Positions 24,165 through 32,891 are shown, counted from the first letter of the stretch. The stretch is 60,000 nt of DNA from Symsagittifera roscoffensis (GCF_963678635.1 NC_087064.1:72045465-72105464), one strand, 5' to 3'. Numbers and translations are program-made. The notes: a model not told the origin generated them from the letters alone.

Positions 24165-24752
24165 ATGTCAATCAAAAAGCATTTGAACTTCCTCGAATTA
24201 CTCTACAAGAAAAAAGAAAATATTCCGTGTGATTTCCTTATTGATGAAATAGATGTAGATTCTTACTTTTTTCACACATTTTTGGACGTTTATGTTGTCC
24301 AAAATAGAGTTCTCCGGCTAAGTAAAGGTCTCTTTAGAGAAACTTACTCAATCAAAGAGTTTACTTTTGATTCACATATTGCGTATCAAAGCTATAAACT
24401 TACAGCTGAGTTACACTTGACTAGAAAAGAAATTTTATTTATTTTAGAAAATTTGAAATTGATAAAAAAATCGTACGATAATATTTCAAAGACTCTTTTT
24501 ATTCCATATCCAACTCCCAAATTTGTTAAAACTCCCCAGCAAAGTTCTTTATTCCTCCATTTTTTTAAGGACTTTCAAAGTTCAAAATCTTGCATGATCA
24601 GGTTTGGTATCAGATTTCCAGAGATTTGCTTTGAAAAAGTCATCAACTTTGAGTTATCATCTCAAATCTACATCAAAATTAAAGAACTTGAATATCTGCT
24701 GAAAAATCAGCAATTTCTCATCGATTATATACAAAAAATTCAGTTAACTTGA
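24165..24752 (+). CDS. Unrecognised conserved Polinton protein (195 aa)
   Basis: An ATG-initiated, uninterrupted frame directly downstream of the CRE promoter. It is a mixed charged/aromatic protein without a signal peptide or membrane helix. Leu- and Lys-rich segments at 1-20 and about 165-190 suggest helices. I see no catalytic motif. A decayed homologue sits at the same place in the old element (8810-9195), so it is an element gene. Its divergent pairing with the polymerase suggests an early, replication-related or regulatory role, but that is inference. Confidence 0.75.
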   Translation: MSIKKHLNFLELLYKKKENIPCDFLIDEIDVDSYFFHTFLDVYVVQNRVLRLSKGLFRETYSIKEFTFDSHIAYQSYKLTAELHLTRKEILFILENLKLIKKSYDNISKTLFIPYPTPKFVKTPQQSSLFLHFFKDFQSSKSCMIRFGIRFPEICFEKVINFELSSQIYIKIKELEYLLKNQQFLIDYIQKIQLT

Positions 24753-24910
24753 TGAGAAGACTAGCAAAGATGCTACTTTTATTAATTTTTCTTCTTTTGT
24801 TACTTATATCGGCAATATTTCTTATTTTTACAGCAAACAACTTTTGGTCATTTATTTTTGCGATTGCTTTTGTGTATATTTTTACTTATTTGGAAGACTT
24901 AAATCCTTAA
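24752..24910 (+). CDS. Small one- or two-helix membrane protein (52 aa)
   Basis: This short frame starts at an ATG overlapping the previous gene's stop by one base (TGATG). It reads MRRLAKMLLLLIFLLLLLI and continues through a second hydrophobic/aromatic stretch to a short charged tail (LEDLNP). Two basic residues at the start and about 40 hydrophobic residues indicate a membrane protein. The overlap suggests translation coupled to the upstream gene. A recognisable relic at 9201-9370 supports it as a gene despite its size. Function unknown. Confidence 0.65.
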   Translation: MRRLAKMLLLLIFLLLLLISAIFLIFTANNFWSFIFAIAFVYIFTYLEDLNP

Positions 24911-24914
24911 AAGG

Positions 24915-25105
24915 TTCCTCTGATTGGATATGACAACTTGAACAAAAATGAACATTTTTGTGATTGGAAACGACAATATGTAAAATGGAGCTTTGTTTCC
25001 AATTGGACACGAGTTTTCTATAAGAATTCCATAAAAGGAAACTAAAATCTGATTGGACACGACTACAATCCAAATAAAGAAAACCCATTCTGATTGGTTA
25101 AACCC
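24915..25105. promoter_or_regulatory. Upstream region with five repeated ATTGG (CCAAT) motifs
   Basis: CTGATTGGATATGACAA, GTGATTGGAAACGACAA, CCAATTGGACACGAG, CTGATTGGACACGAC and CTGATTGGTTAAAC are spaced about 40-60 bp apart before the gene at 25288. ATTGG is the inverted CCAAT box bound by NF-Y. The old element keeps at least two such motifs at the same place. Confidence 0.65.
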
Positions 25106-25287
25106 ACACATTCCAGTTGAAGGTACCCCTCTCTCTTAACTAAAAATCATTTTATTTTCAACTTAACTACCGTCAACTACCTCCTCTCTCAGCTCTAAAT
25201 ACAATAATTTCAACATAACTACCGGCAAATTTCTCCCTCTCAACTGTAAATCTTGCTTTTAATCATTTACTCAACTTATTGCTCAAA

Positions 25288-25788
25288 ATGATCTTCTCAG
25301 TACAAAACAACAACCTTATGTTCTCGGTGGAATTTTCGGCTGATTTAGTACAAATCCAAGTGCGAGAAACAGTTTGTGGAGTTTTTCTGGCACGAATGGA
25401 CATCCCAATCCAAGTCTGGCATATGGTGGAAGTGATGCGAAGGGATTTCAACGAACATCATATAACGCAAGTACCTCCTACAGAGAATCAACTTGGAGAA
25501 ATGCAAATGATGGAGGAAGTGGCCGAGCATGTGGGAATGAACTACCCGGAAATTCCTGACTCTAGATATGTAGCCCAATCATTCGACGATTTCCTCTTTC
25601 CTTGGGAAGAGGGATCTGTGGACAACCCAATTACCATCGAAGAGGATGAGGGGTTCTCTGAGCCAAGAACTCCAGTCAGCGAATCACCAAGACAACCACC
25701 AGTGATGGAGGCAAGACCAGCTTTGCGCTCCATTGAGAACTTGGAAAACTTTGAGAACTCAGCTGCTCGACAGCTCTTTGATTTGTAA
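25288..25788 (+). CDS. Unrecognised acidic Polinton protein (166 aa)
   Basis: ATG at 25288 is chosen over the in-frame TTG at 25279. The N-terminal half (about 1-95) is a Met/Glu-rich region conserved in the old copy (RETVCGVFLARMDIPIQVW). The C-terminal half is strongly acidic and Pro/Ser-rich (EEGSVDNPITIEEDEG, then SESPRQPP), like a disordered tail. It is preceded by a CCAAT-rich promoter and followed by a long AT-rich spacer, so it seems to be its own transcription unit. A regulator or scaffold is possible; there is no diagnostic domain. Confidence 0.7.
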   Translation: MIFSVQNNNLMFSVEFSADLVQIQVRETVCGVFLARMDIPIQVWHMVEVMRRDFNEHHITQVPPTENQLGEMQMMEEVAEHVGMNYPEIPDSRYVAQSFDDFLFPWEEGSVDNPITIEEDEGFSEPRTPVSESPRQPPVMEARPALRSIENLENFENSAARQLFDL

Positions 25789-25860
25789 ATAAATTGGCTA
25801 CTGTCTTGTGCGTTGTAATTTAATTTCTTTGTATCTAGTAAAAAAATTTTCAAGAGATAA

Positions 25861-25892
25861 GAACAAAGAGATCATAGAACAAAGAGATCATA
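25861..25892. repeat. 16-bp direct tandem repeat
   Basis: GAACAAAGAGATCATA occurs twice in a row, just after the end of the 25288 gene. Confidence 0.9.
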
Positions 25893-26630
25893 GAAAAGTT
25901 TATTAAGAAATTTCAATGGTAAAAATTTGTTAAAAATTAAACTAATTAGGCATCTGGTAAATACTTTTATAGAAATTTGTTAGAAAGATGGTAAAAAAAT
26001 TAAACCAATTTTTGCAAGCATGTTAAAAACTTTACATTAATTTTTGCACCATGCAAAACTTTTCATAATTTTTTTACACACTTGTTAAAAACATCAAAGA
26101 AAATCTCGCAAATTAAGAAAAATTTCATTAAATATTTTCGCATTTTAAAGAAAACTGAAAGAAGATTTTCTTGCACTGTTAATAATTAAATAAAATGAAA
26201 ATCTTTGTTTTGATTTTGATCATAAAAAAATCTCTTTTTTGCATGTAGATTGATCAAAAAAATTGGAAAAACAATGTATTAAGAAAGGGAATAGTACTCA
26301 AAGTCAGCAATTATGAAAAATTTTTAGCATTAATTTAACAAGTTTTTTACAAAAAATTCTTGCAATTTTTGCAAATGAATAAGAAAAAATAAATTTGATT
26401 TTTGCATTTGTTTGTCAAAAAAATCACGAAAAAACTTGCATCTAACACAAAATTTTGTTGAAAATTTTTGCACACTTGTTGAAAAAATCAAAACAATTTT
26501 TGCATCTTGTAAAAAAGTTTAATTAAATTTTTGTAAACGTGTTGAAAAAATCAAACCAAAATTTGCATCTTGCGAAAAAACTCTTGATTTAAATATAAAC
26601 AATTTTGACAAGATTTTTATTAACAAATAT
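25893..26630. repeat. AT-rich spacer with degenerate TTTTTGCA repeats
   Basis: There are no genes here. It is built of imperfect units like TTTTTGCATCTTG...GTTGAAAAAATCAAA repeated roughly every 40-60 bp, between two convergent genes. The old element has the same kind of sequence at 10080-10805. Confidence 0.65.
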
Positions 26631-27227
26631 TCAATTATTAACAGAAAAATTGATACGTTCGTTATTTACAGTACCAAAACCATCAATAAAACAATCAACA
26701 ATTTTCAACAAGTCAGTCTCATACTTTGAGTTTTGAACTTTTCGAATCCTTTCCAAAAAAGCTGATCCAAGAGTCTGAGTGGACGCAATCTTCTGAGCAG
26801 AACTGAGATAATGTCTTTTGAATTTTTTTCGCAGCAGTCGTTTCTTTGCACCACTGGGTAATTTTTCCGGTATTCTACATTTCAAGTTGTGTTTGACTGC
26901 ACGATTCAATTGATTGAAAACTTCACCTCTTGATGAAATAATATTGAAATAAAATCTGTGTTTGTATAAAGTATATATACAGTCAACAATTTGATAAGTG
27001 AAATGACATTTATCTAATCTTAGCAAAATCTGATCGAGTGATGATCCGATTAATACTAAGTGAAATTTGCAATTTTCCACTGGGCAGAATGATGAATGGT
27101 TAGATACACAGTAGTCTTGGGTGACAATAAATTTTTCATAAAAGTTTTCTGAGACAGAGATAAAAAGAGATTTTGCATTGTAGTCCGAATAAAAAGTGGG
27201 ATATGCTTGACACATAGCAGATGCCAT
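26631..27227 (-). CDS. Unrecognised minus-strand Polinton protein (198 aa)
   Basis: Open frame starting at ATG 27227 (a GTG directly precedes it). It has a Cys/His-containing middle (CPVENCKFHLVLIG) and a basic C-terminal region (KKRLLRKKFKRHY) that could bind nucleic acid. It is the only long minus-strand gene in this half of the element and diverges from the 27460 gene across a CArG-box promoter. A decayed homologue lies at 10810-11090. I cannot assign a family: the single KFHLVL strand recalls HUH proteins but the second histidine is missing. Confidence 0.7.
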   Translation of the reverse strand: MASAMCQAYPTFYSDYNAKSLFISVSENFYEKFIVTQDYCVSNHSSFCPVENCKFHLVLIGSSLDQILLRLDKCHFTYQIVDCIYTLYKHRFYFNIISSRGEVFNQLNRAVKHNLKCRIPEKLPSGAKKRLLRKKFKRHYLSSAQKIASTQTLGSAFLERIRKVQNSKYETDLLKIVDCFIDGFGTVNNERINFSVNN

Positions 27228-27279
27228 CACCGATTACTTGTTGAAAATGCTTATATTGAATTGCTTATATAGTAGTTAC

Positions 27280-27372
27280 ATCACCTACGCAATGTCCATA
27301 TTTGGATCATCACCTACTCAGTATTCCATATAAGGTAAAAAATACCTTATATGGATTGTACAGTGAGTCATC
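27280..27372. promoter_or_regulatory. Divergent promoter with three CArG boxes and an AP-1 site
   Basis: CCATATTTGG (27296-27305), CCATATAAGG (27326-27335) and CCTTATATGG (27345-27354) fit the SRF site CC(A/T)6GG. The last two form a perfect 12-bp inverted repeat with an AAAAA loop (27326-27354). TGAGTCA (AP-1) is at 27364-27370. TCACCTACGCAAT near 27280 resembles the motif in the 60-bp repeats at 23.9 kb, which suggests co-regulation. Confidence 0.75.
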
Positions 27373-27459
27373 TAGATTTCCTAATTTCTATAAATTTACA
27401 AATATCATTATTTTGAAATATCTACTACTGATCAGTTGGTTCTGAATCTTAAATCAAAA

Positions 27460-28000
27460 ATGTATTCACGAAAAGATATCCTTCCCAACTATATTGAATT
27501 TGCTAAGAACCAAAAAAGGATTGGGAGATTTTCTTGGTCCCAAAAACCCTACAACGGAAAAATTTACTTTGAACCTTGCTTCCAATTGCTAAAAAAAAAT
27601 GAATCTGGACAATTCGAAAAAACCCAGCAAGTCTATCTTGGTGAAAAAGAAGGGGAAAGGATATCAGCAATACGGAATACTGTTATTCACGATGCTGATA
27701 ACCTTGGACTCGTTCCTGTATTGGAACCCTATTCTGACAAAGACTCAACCATGGAGCAGGAACTTGCGAACTGTCATGCGGTGTATGACGTAGCAACATA
27801 CAAGAAGAGAAGGGTGTGTGTCACAATCAAGAAGTACAGTGTGAACAAGCCACCCTTACATTCAGATTCGACTCTTCACTGCAAAGGAGAACGAAGTCTT
27901 GAAGCAAGTTGCCTATGTCAACTATACTTTGAACGAATTCAAAGAACTTGCCCAAGTCTTGGGAGATTTTATGTTTGTTGAGAACTGTAATGTTCAATAA
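27460..28000 (+). pseudogene. Conserved Polinton protein of unknown function, one frameshift
   Basis: ATG at 27460 begins a frame with the block IGRFSWSQKPYNGKIYFEP. Near 27853-27857 (CCACCCTT) the reading slips by one base. After that, the frame ending at TAA 27998-28000 carries the expected C-terminus (FTAKEN...QVAYVNYTLNEF). The old copy supports this because its C-terminal part matches the shifted frame. The uncorrected frame runs to 27981 and its tail is spurious. It is probably a structural or regulatory element protein; I see no catalytic motif. The frameshift could be a C-run sequencing error. Confidence 0.75.
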
Positions 28001-28089
28001 TTTTGTTGTTGAGTGATGTTATTATAGTAATGTAATTCAAATATTCATCTTCTTGAATCATTTTTTAAAACTTCTTTGAGCTGAGCAGT

Positions 28090-28517
28090 ATGAGTTGGAA
28101 CATTGGTTTTTCCAGAAATCTTGTTTTAAAGCTTCAAAATAAATTGGGACTTTTTCATATCGTCTTACAAGAAAAGTCCCAGAAATTGTCACTAACAGTT
28201 TTGGAATCTCAAAATTTACCAAAATTGCAAGATTTGGATACAGAATCACAAATTTCGCAATTTGAGTGGACTTTGCATAATGGAAGACGAAAAATTTTTC
28301 TAAGTTATCGTTCAGATATTAAAAAAATAGATATTATAGAGTATCGTAGAAAAGGAAACACTTGGAGGAACAGTCAGAATTTTCAGTTGGAAAAAAAGAG
28401 TATGATAATTTGGTTGATTTTATCCCCTCAGTTTTGTCTTATGTAGAAACATTCAAAAAAACTTGTATCATTATTGACGAATGCACTGTAGAAAATGAAC
28501 GTTCAGAAATTGAATGA
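28090..28517 (+). pseudogene. Small Polinton protein, frameshift in an A-run
   Basis: ATG 28090 starts a frame of mixed composition. After an A7 run near 28393-28399 the frame is lost by one base, and the other frame continues to TGA at 28515-28517 with an acidic end. The downstream gene begins inside this end (28495), a spacing also seen in the old copy. I recognise no family. The homopolymer break may be an assembly error. Confidence 0.6.
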
Positions 28518-28899
28518 AGTTCTCAGAAATTTTGATTTGATAAAGCATGACTTTTCATCAAATACAAAAAGAAAAAAATACTTTCTTTGTACCTGTTTTG
28601 TTTTGGACCCAAACATAAATTTGAAAGAAATGAACCAAAAATTTCCTTTTGGGGGTTTAATTGGATACGGAAATTCTTGTATGGATTACTTTTTTGCAAA
28701 TTCAAAAATTTTCAGACTTCATGCAATTTTACATGATGCAGCTGGATCTGTGAATTCTACTACTTATAAGGGACCTGGTTATTGTTATGTTTTACCTAAA
28801 TTTCCAAGTTCTTGTTTTCTTGGTCACGTGACTGGATTAATCTTCTGTTTATATGTTAAAATTTTTGCTTCATCAGTATATGCATTGTTCGATTGTTAG
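28495..28899 (+). CDS. Conserved small Polinton protein with HDAAG motif (134 aa)
   Basis: It overlaps the end of the previous gene by 23 bp. The central part has GGLIGYGNSCMDYFF, then RLHAILHDAAGSV and KGPGYCYVL; the C-terminal 30 residues are hydrophobic and could insert in a membrane. The His-Asp pair and GPGY motif are suggestive of an enzyme, but a phospholipase A2 centre (HDxxY) is not matched. A relic is at 12370-12775. Confidence 0.7.
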   Translation: MNVQKLNEVLRNFDLIKHDFSSNTKRKKYFLCTCFVLDPNINLKEMNQKFPFGGLIGYGNSCMDYFFANSKIFRLHAILHDAAGSVNSTTYKGPGYCYVLPKFPSSCFLGHVTGLIFCLYVKIFASSVYALFDC

Positions 28900-28938
28900 T
28901 TATTCTAACAAAAACTTTCAGCGAAAACAGTAAGCATC

Positions 28939-29409
28939 ATGAGTCTAGTTGTTTTGGATATTGAGTGTATTGAAAACAAAATAGTTAAAGAGTTAGGAGT
29001 TTATCAAAATGGACAAACTGTGGGATATTCCTTTCTTCCTCCCAAAAAATTCAAAGCTACATCTCAGTCTGCTTGGTGTACGAAGCATCTTCATGGAATC
29101 AATTGGAACAGTGGCCATGAAAAATATGATGAGCTTGAAAAAATATTGAAAAAACTAAAAGCTCCAGAAACGGAGTTTTTTGCAAAAGGTTATGAAAAAT
29201 GTAAAATTCTGTCAGAAATTTTGGAAACAAAGGTTACAAACTTGGATGACTACGCATGTCCAAAAATTCAGAATTTGATGTTCAAAGATGAAGAATATGA
29301 TTGGAGGTGTAGCAACTACCCATTTCGTCATGCAAATACTCTTCACTGTGCAGAAAGAAAAGCATTTGCATACGGAACATGGACTCGATGTTTTTTTAAT
29401 AAATTGTAA
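28939..29409 (+). CDS. Exonuclease-like Polinton protein (156 aa)
   Basis: Starts MSLVVLDIECIE: the Asp-X-Glu at residues 7 and 9 on a hydrophobic strand resembles the first motif of DEDD 3'-5' exonucleases. A conserved Cys/His-rich half follows (WCTKHLHGINW, then WRCSNYPFRHANTLHCAERK), which could supply metal ligands. It is complete and uninterrupted, and it has a relic at 12792-13220. A nuclease role in replication or end processing is likely from the first motif, but the second and third acidic motifs are not certain. It is followed by a membrane-protein gene and the ATPase. Confidence 0.7.
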   Translation: MSLVVLDIECIENKIVKELGVYQNGQTVGYSFLPPKKFKATSQSAWCTKHLHGINWNSGHEKYDELEKILKKLKAPETEFFAKGYEKCKILSEILETKVTNLDDYACPKIQNLMFKDEEYDWRCSNYPFRHANTLHCAERKAFAYGTWTRCFFNKL

Positions 29410-29489
29410 ATTACCTTAATAATTTTGCATTATCGTGTTTTTGAAATTTAAATGTTAGTCATTATCAATTTTTTCATTCGAGAGTTGAG

Positions 29490-29753
29490 ATGGGTGATGA
29501 ATGTGACAAGCAATTAAATTTAGGAAATTTTGTTTTTGATGAGGAGAATCATGAACGAAAATCTTGGAAGTTTTTTGGACGTACGTGTAATAGATCTTTT
29601 TTAGTGTTTATGTGCCAATTTTTTGTCATAGTTTTAATACTAGCATGTGCAATCGTTCGAATAATGTTATCCACTACATGTGAAGAAACAACTGTTTGGG
29701 TAGCAATTTTATCAAGTACAGTCGGTTATATTTTACCTTCTCCAAAACTATGA
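29490..29753 (+). CDS. Two-helix membrane protein (87 aa)
   Basis: Residues 1-37 are polar and charged. About 38-60 (LVFMCQFFVIVLILACAI) and 67-80 form hydrophobic segments. The protein ends in PSPKL. The stop overlaps the ATPase start (ATGA), so the two are probably co-translated. Homologous fragments occur twice in the old element. It is likely a virion or assembly membrane protein, by analogy with other Polintons. Confidence 0.75.
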   Translation: MGDECDKQLNLGNFVFDEENHERKSWKFFGRTCNRSFLVFMCQFFVIVLILACAIVRIMLSTTCEETTVWVAILSSTVGYILPSPKL

Positions 29754-30615
29754 ATAAAATAATTTCTACCAAAGAACGAGTTTTTATTTCGCTAGTTGGA
29801 CCGAGTGGATCTGGAAAATCACATCTTATTTTTGAGTGGTTAAAAATTGGTACATTTCAACCAAAGTTTGACAAAATTTTTTATTTTTATCAACATTAAC
29901 AACCTCTTTATGGACAAATGCAAAGAAAAAACTTAAATTTATCCAAGGAGTTGACTTTGAACTGATTGAAAACCTTCCCAATGATGGAACAAAATACCTG
30001 CTAATATTTGATGATTCTTGTGAAGAAATTTCAAATTCTAAGCAGTTTGTAAAAGTTGCAACTGCTGGAAGACACAGGGGACTGAATACAATATATATTA
30101 AGCATAACTTGTTTCATCAAAGCAAATTGGGAAGAGATGTTGAGTTACAAAATACTCATATAGTCCTTTTCAAGTCGCCGAGAGATGTTTTACAAATCAA
30201 TACATTAAGTCAACAACTAGGTCTAGGATCTCAGTTGAAAGAGTGGTATCAAGATGCAACATCTACTCCTTATGGTCATTTACTCATTGATTTAACTCCA
30301 AAAACAGTTGATTCGCTAAGATATTGCACAAACAGTGGTTCAGTTCCATCAAAGTTTTATCTACCAGCAGGAACAGAAACTAAGTTTTTGGACGATGAGC
30401 ATACAATACGTCTCTATACTCCCAATATTCCAAACATTTTCCCAAAAACTTCAAAAACAATTCATCCTCCATTGTCCAAAAAGTTTCATTCAATTCCTCA
30501 GCGAATGTCTAGTAAACTTACTACGAGGCGAGCTAAAGGATCTTCGAAAAGTAGACGTAGTAAAATATCGACGAGAAATATCAGAAATCACACGAAGAAG
30601 AACTTCACTGCATAA
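29750..30615 (+). pseudogene. Genome-packaging ATPase (FtsK/A32-like), broken
   Basis: A P-loop ATPase that in Polintons and related viruses pumps DNA into capsids. Walker A is GPSGSGKS at residues 17-24. The first frame is stopped by TAA at 29897-29899. The next piece shifts frame in an A-run around 29924-29936. The third frame then carries Walker B (LLIFDDS) near 30000, the NTIYIKHNLFHQSK sensor region near 30100, and the C-terminal domain (30109-30615). The last ~40 codons of this frame overlap a different small gene and may be spurious. It cannot be functional as read. Confidence 0.9.
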
Positions 30616-30697
30616 AAGGAGAACTATTTTGAGCTCACCAAAAGGCTTACAATTAATATCTGTTATCACTCCTTTTGTCATTAAACGATTGACGTAG
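30488..30697 (+). CDS. Small basic Polinton protein overlapping the ATPase end
   Basis: In a second frame inside the ATPase 3' end, a conserved-looking basic sequence reads LLRGELKDLRKVDVVKYRRE and ends SPKGLQLISVITPFVIKRLT, one base before the next gene's ATG. The frame is open back to 30335, but only this part looks like a protein. No ATG lies in the conserved part, so the start is uncertain: a lost start, a non-ATG start or an upstream break. The hydrophobic end may anchor in a membrane. Confidence 0.5.
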   Translation: MQFLSECLVNLLRGELKDLRKVDVVKYRREISEITRRRTSLHKRRTILSSPKGLQLISVITPFVIKRLT

Positions 30698-30698
30698 T

Positions 30699-31109
30699 AT
30701 GGATCAGTTTGTTCTAATTCCTTACTCAATTTATCAATCACAAAGCACACTTCCAAAAAAACCAAAATTGGAACAAAAGCAAGAAAAAGAGGAGATTGTA
30801 CCAAAAAACTTTGATTCTATTTACAGTGCTGTAAATGCAAAGTTGAAAACGAGTAACAATAAGCACCTTATTGATTTAATTTTGAACTCTCCTAGAATTA
30901 GACTAAGTCAGTCAGAAAATATCATATTAGATAATCGAGACACAAAAGAATCAATTGTAGACTTTGTGTGTGCACTAAAACGAAAAAATACCAACTTTCC
31001 CGATATTTACTTTACTATTTTGGAAGCAACTCAAATTCCACCTAAACTTGTTGCCAACAAGAATGCCAAAGCAAAAGACAGAGGAACTTGGATCCCTTTC
31101 AAAATTTGA
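30699..31109 (+). CDS. Conserved Polinton protein upstream of integrase (136 aa)
   Basis: ATG one base after the previous stop. Contains YSAVNAKLKTSNNKHLIDLI and IILDNRDTKESIVDFVCALK, regular helical segments without a catalytic motif, and ends in RGTWIPFKI. It overlaps the integrase gene by 47 bp in another frame. The same pair is found in the old copy. Function unknown; close coupling to integrase suggests expression together. Confidence 0.75.
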   Translation: MDQFVLIPYSIYQSQSTLPKKPKLEQKQEKEEIVPKNFDSIYSAVNAKLKTSNNKHLIDLILNSPRIRLSQSENIILDNRDTKESIVDFVCALKRKNTNFPDIYFTILEATQIPPKLVANKNAKAKDRGTWIPFKI

Positions 31110-32004
31110 AAAGGTAAGTCTGAACAGATTGTATTCTAGGGGTAGAGCTGCGTACAGTTCTGTGCGAAACTTGAGTAAAGCAAGCGGATTGTCAAAAAAG
31201 AAAGTAGAACAGTTTTTACAAACCAAAACATCGTATACAAAATTTGGTCCCCCAATCAGACGTTTTCGAAGGCTTCAAGCATTTTCAAAATATATAAATG
31301 AAATTTGGTGTATGGATTTGGCATTTGTGGACAAACTAGCGAGTCAAAACAAGGGAGTCAAATGTTTATTGGTTGCTGTTGATGTTTTTTCGCGATTTGT
31401 CAGAGTTCAAACAATGAAAACTAAATATGCCAAAGACACTTTGCAAGCTTTCAAAAAAATGATTTCTCGAAAAAACACTCCTGAAAAACTTTGGGTTGAT
31501 AAAGGAACGGAATATGGAGGAATTTTCAAAAAATTTTGCAAGGAAAAAAGCATTGAAGTTTACTCAACCATGAGTGAAACAAAAGCTGCATTTGCAGAGA
31601 GAGCCATTCAATCATTAAAACACATTATTTACGGCTACATAGAAGATCATGGTGAAAAATTCATTAACAAGTTGCCGCAATTTGTGTCTACAATGAATTG
31701 TCGCATCAATAGATCTATTGGGAAATCACCTAGAGATGTCAAGAATACTGATTTCCTCTCAATTTTGTACAATAAACCTCTAACAAGGTATAAGAAACTA
31801 AAATTCAAAGTTGGAAACAGAGTGAGAATTTCAAAGAATGATATTCCGTTCCGAAAAGGATATAAACCACAATTTACAGATGAAATTTTTGAAATTTCGG
31901 CAGTCTCTACAAAAAAGCCTCCAACATACATCATCAAAGATATCGAAAAAGAGGAAATTCTTGGAAAATTCTATGAAATAGAGCTTAGAAAATGTTCTGA
32001 TTAA
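31063..32004 (+). CDS. int: Retroviral-type DDE integrase (313 aa)
   Basis: Catalyses insertion of the element and is responsible for the 6-bp target duplication. In ATG-numbering (31063) the catalytic residues are D85 (WCMDL), D146 (VDKGTEY) and E179 (AFAERA). An N-terminal helical region (SSVRNLSKASGL) precedes the core, and an SH3-like C-terminal domain (FKVGNRVRISKND) follows. In-frame TTG at 31048 is an alternative start; ATG is preferred. It is uninterrupted, so it is probably able to act. The relic counterpart is at 14770-15560. Confidence 0.93.
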   Translation: MPKQKTEELGSLSKFEKVSLNRLYSRGRAAYSSVRNLSKASGLSKKKVEQFLQTKTSYTKFGPPIRRFRRLQAFSKYINEIWCMDLAFVDKLASQNKGVKCLLVAVDVFSRFVRVQTMKTKYAKDTLQAFKKMISRKNTPEKLWVDKGTEYGGIFKKFCKEKSIEVYSTMSETKAAFAERAIQSLKHIIYGYIEDHGEKFINKLPQFVSTMNCRINRSIGKSPRDVKNTDFLSILYNKPLTRYKKLKFKVGNRVRISKNDIPFRKGYKPQFTDEIFEISAVSTKKPPTYIIKDIEKEEILGKFYEIELRKCSD

Positions 32005-32046
32005 AGGTAAATCATTTTTAAACTAAATTTTTACCGATCAGTTGTC

Positions 32047-32874
32047 ATGGATTCTTTCACTATTGAGTTGGTTTCCAACGCTTCTTTTAATTGTTATCCG
32101 AATAATAGTCTTAGTTCTTTTACAAATTTTCTACCTGAACAAATAGATTTGAAAGGAGAATGGGAGGTTGCTATTTCAGAAATATCATACCCTTCTTTGT
32201 ACCAAAATGTTACAGAGGGAAAGTTTACATTCGTAGATGGAAGAGAAAGTTCTGAGGAGAAAAGAAAGATTGTACCGATGAACATTGAACCAGGATTGTA
32301 TCCAAGTATTGTTGATATAGTTGTAGCCATGAACAACAAAATTCGAGAACGTCTAGGAGCTCAAGTTTTTGAATATAACGGAATCTATGTATCAGTAGAT
32401 AAAATTACACAAAAAGTTGCTGTTCATTTACCTGAGAGTCAATCAGTGTTTATAATTCAGAGTGCTGATTTGAGCCACATTTTTGGTTGTCATTTAGAAC
32501 AAAATCAAACAGGGGTTATAATGAAAGGAAAAGGTCCACATTATCCTCAGTATTCTTACGACATTATAAGAATACATTCCCTAATGATATACAGTGATAT
32601 TATAGAATATAACAAAGTTGGTGATACAAAAACTCCCTTATTGCGTTGTATTCCATTTATCTCCAAAGTGAAGAGTGGAGATATAGTTTCTACAGGACAG
32701 TACATGAATTATCAATCCTTTACAAATTTACAGTTTAAAAAGCTGTTGAAAAATTCTTTCCATAGTATCAAGATAGAACTAAGAGATAGTGCAGGCGAAA
32801 AAATTCCTTTTGTGTCCGTAGGAATCACTCGAGTTGTTCTCTTGTTCCGCAATATTTCGAATAATCATTTTTGA
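32047..32874 (+). CDS. Minor capsid (penton-like) protein (275 aa)
   Basis: An intact frame whose beta-rich sequence and position just before the basic protein and major capsid gene match the single-jelly-roll minor capsid protein of Polintons, which fills the capsid vertices. Typical segments are the N-terminal ASFNCYPNNSLSSFTNFLP, then WEVAISEISYPS, and the C-terminal GQYMNYQSFTNLQF. The length is normal for the family. The gene follows the integrase by 42 bp. Confidence 0.85.
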   Translation: MDSFTIELVSNASFNCYPNNSLSSFTNFLPEQIDLKGEWEVAISEISYPSLYQNVTEGKFTFVDGRESSEEKRKIVPMNIEPGLYPSIVDIVVAMNNKIRERLGAQVFEYNGIYVSVDKITQKVAVHLPESQSVFIIQSADLSHIFGCHLEQNQTGVIMKGKGPHYPQYSYDIIRIHSLMIYSDIIEYNKVGDTKTPLLRCIPFISKVKSGDIVSTGQYMNYQSFTNLQFKKLLKNSFHSIKIELRDSAGEKIPFVSVGITRVVLLFRNISNNHF

Positions 32875-32891
32875 TTTAAACTTCATACGAA

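Noticed and set aside
26631-27227. HUH replication initiator
   Set aside because: Only a single His on one hydrophobic strand is present; no second His and no Tyr motif could be placed.
28495-28899. Phospholipase A2 domain from the HDAAG motif
   Set aside because: The family's HDxxY motif and calcium loop are not matched.
19312-31000. Reassigned stop codons (TAA/TAG read as Gln) to explain stops in the polymerase
   Set aside because: The ATPase TAA at 29897-29899 stands where an aromatic residue is expected, true frameshifts coexist, and other genes end properly with TAA, TAG or TGA.
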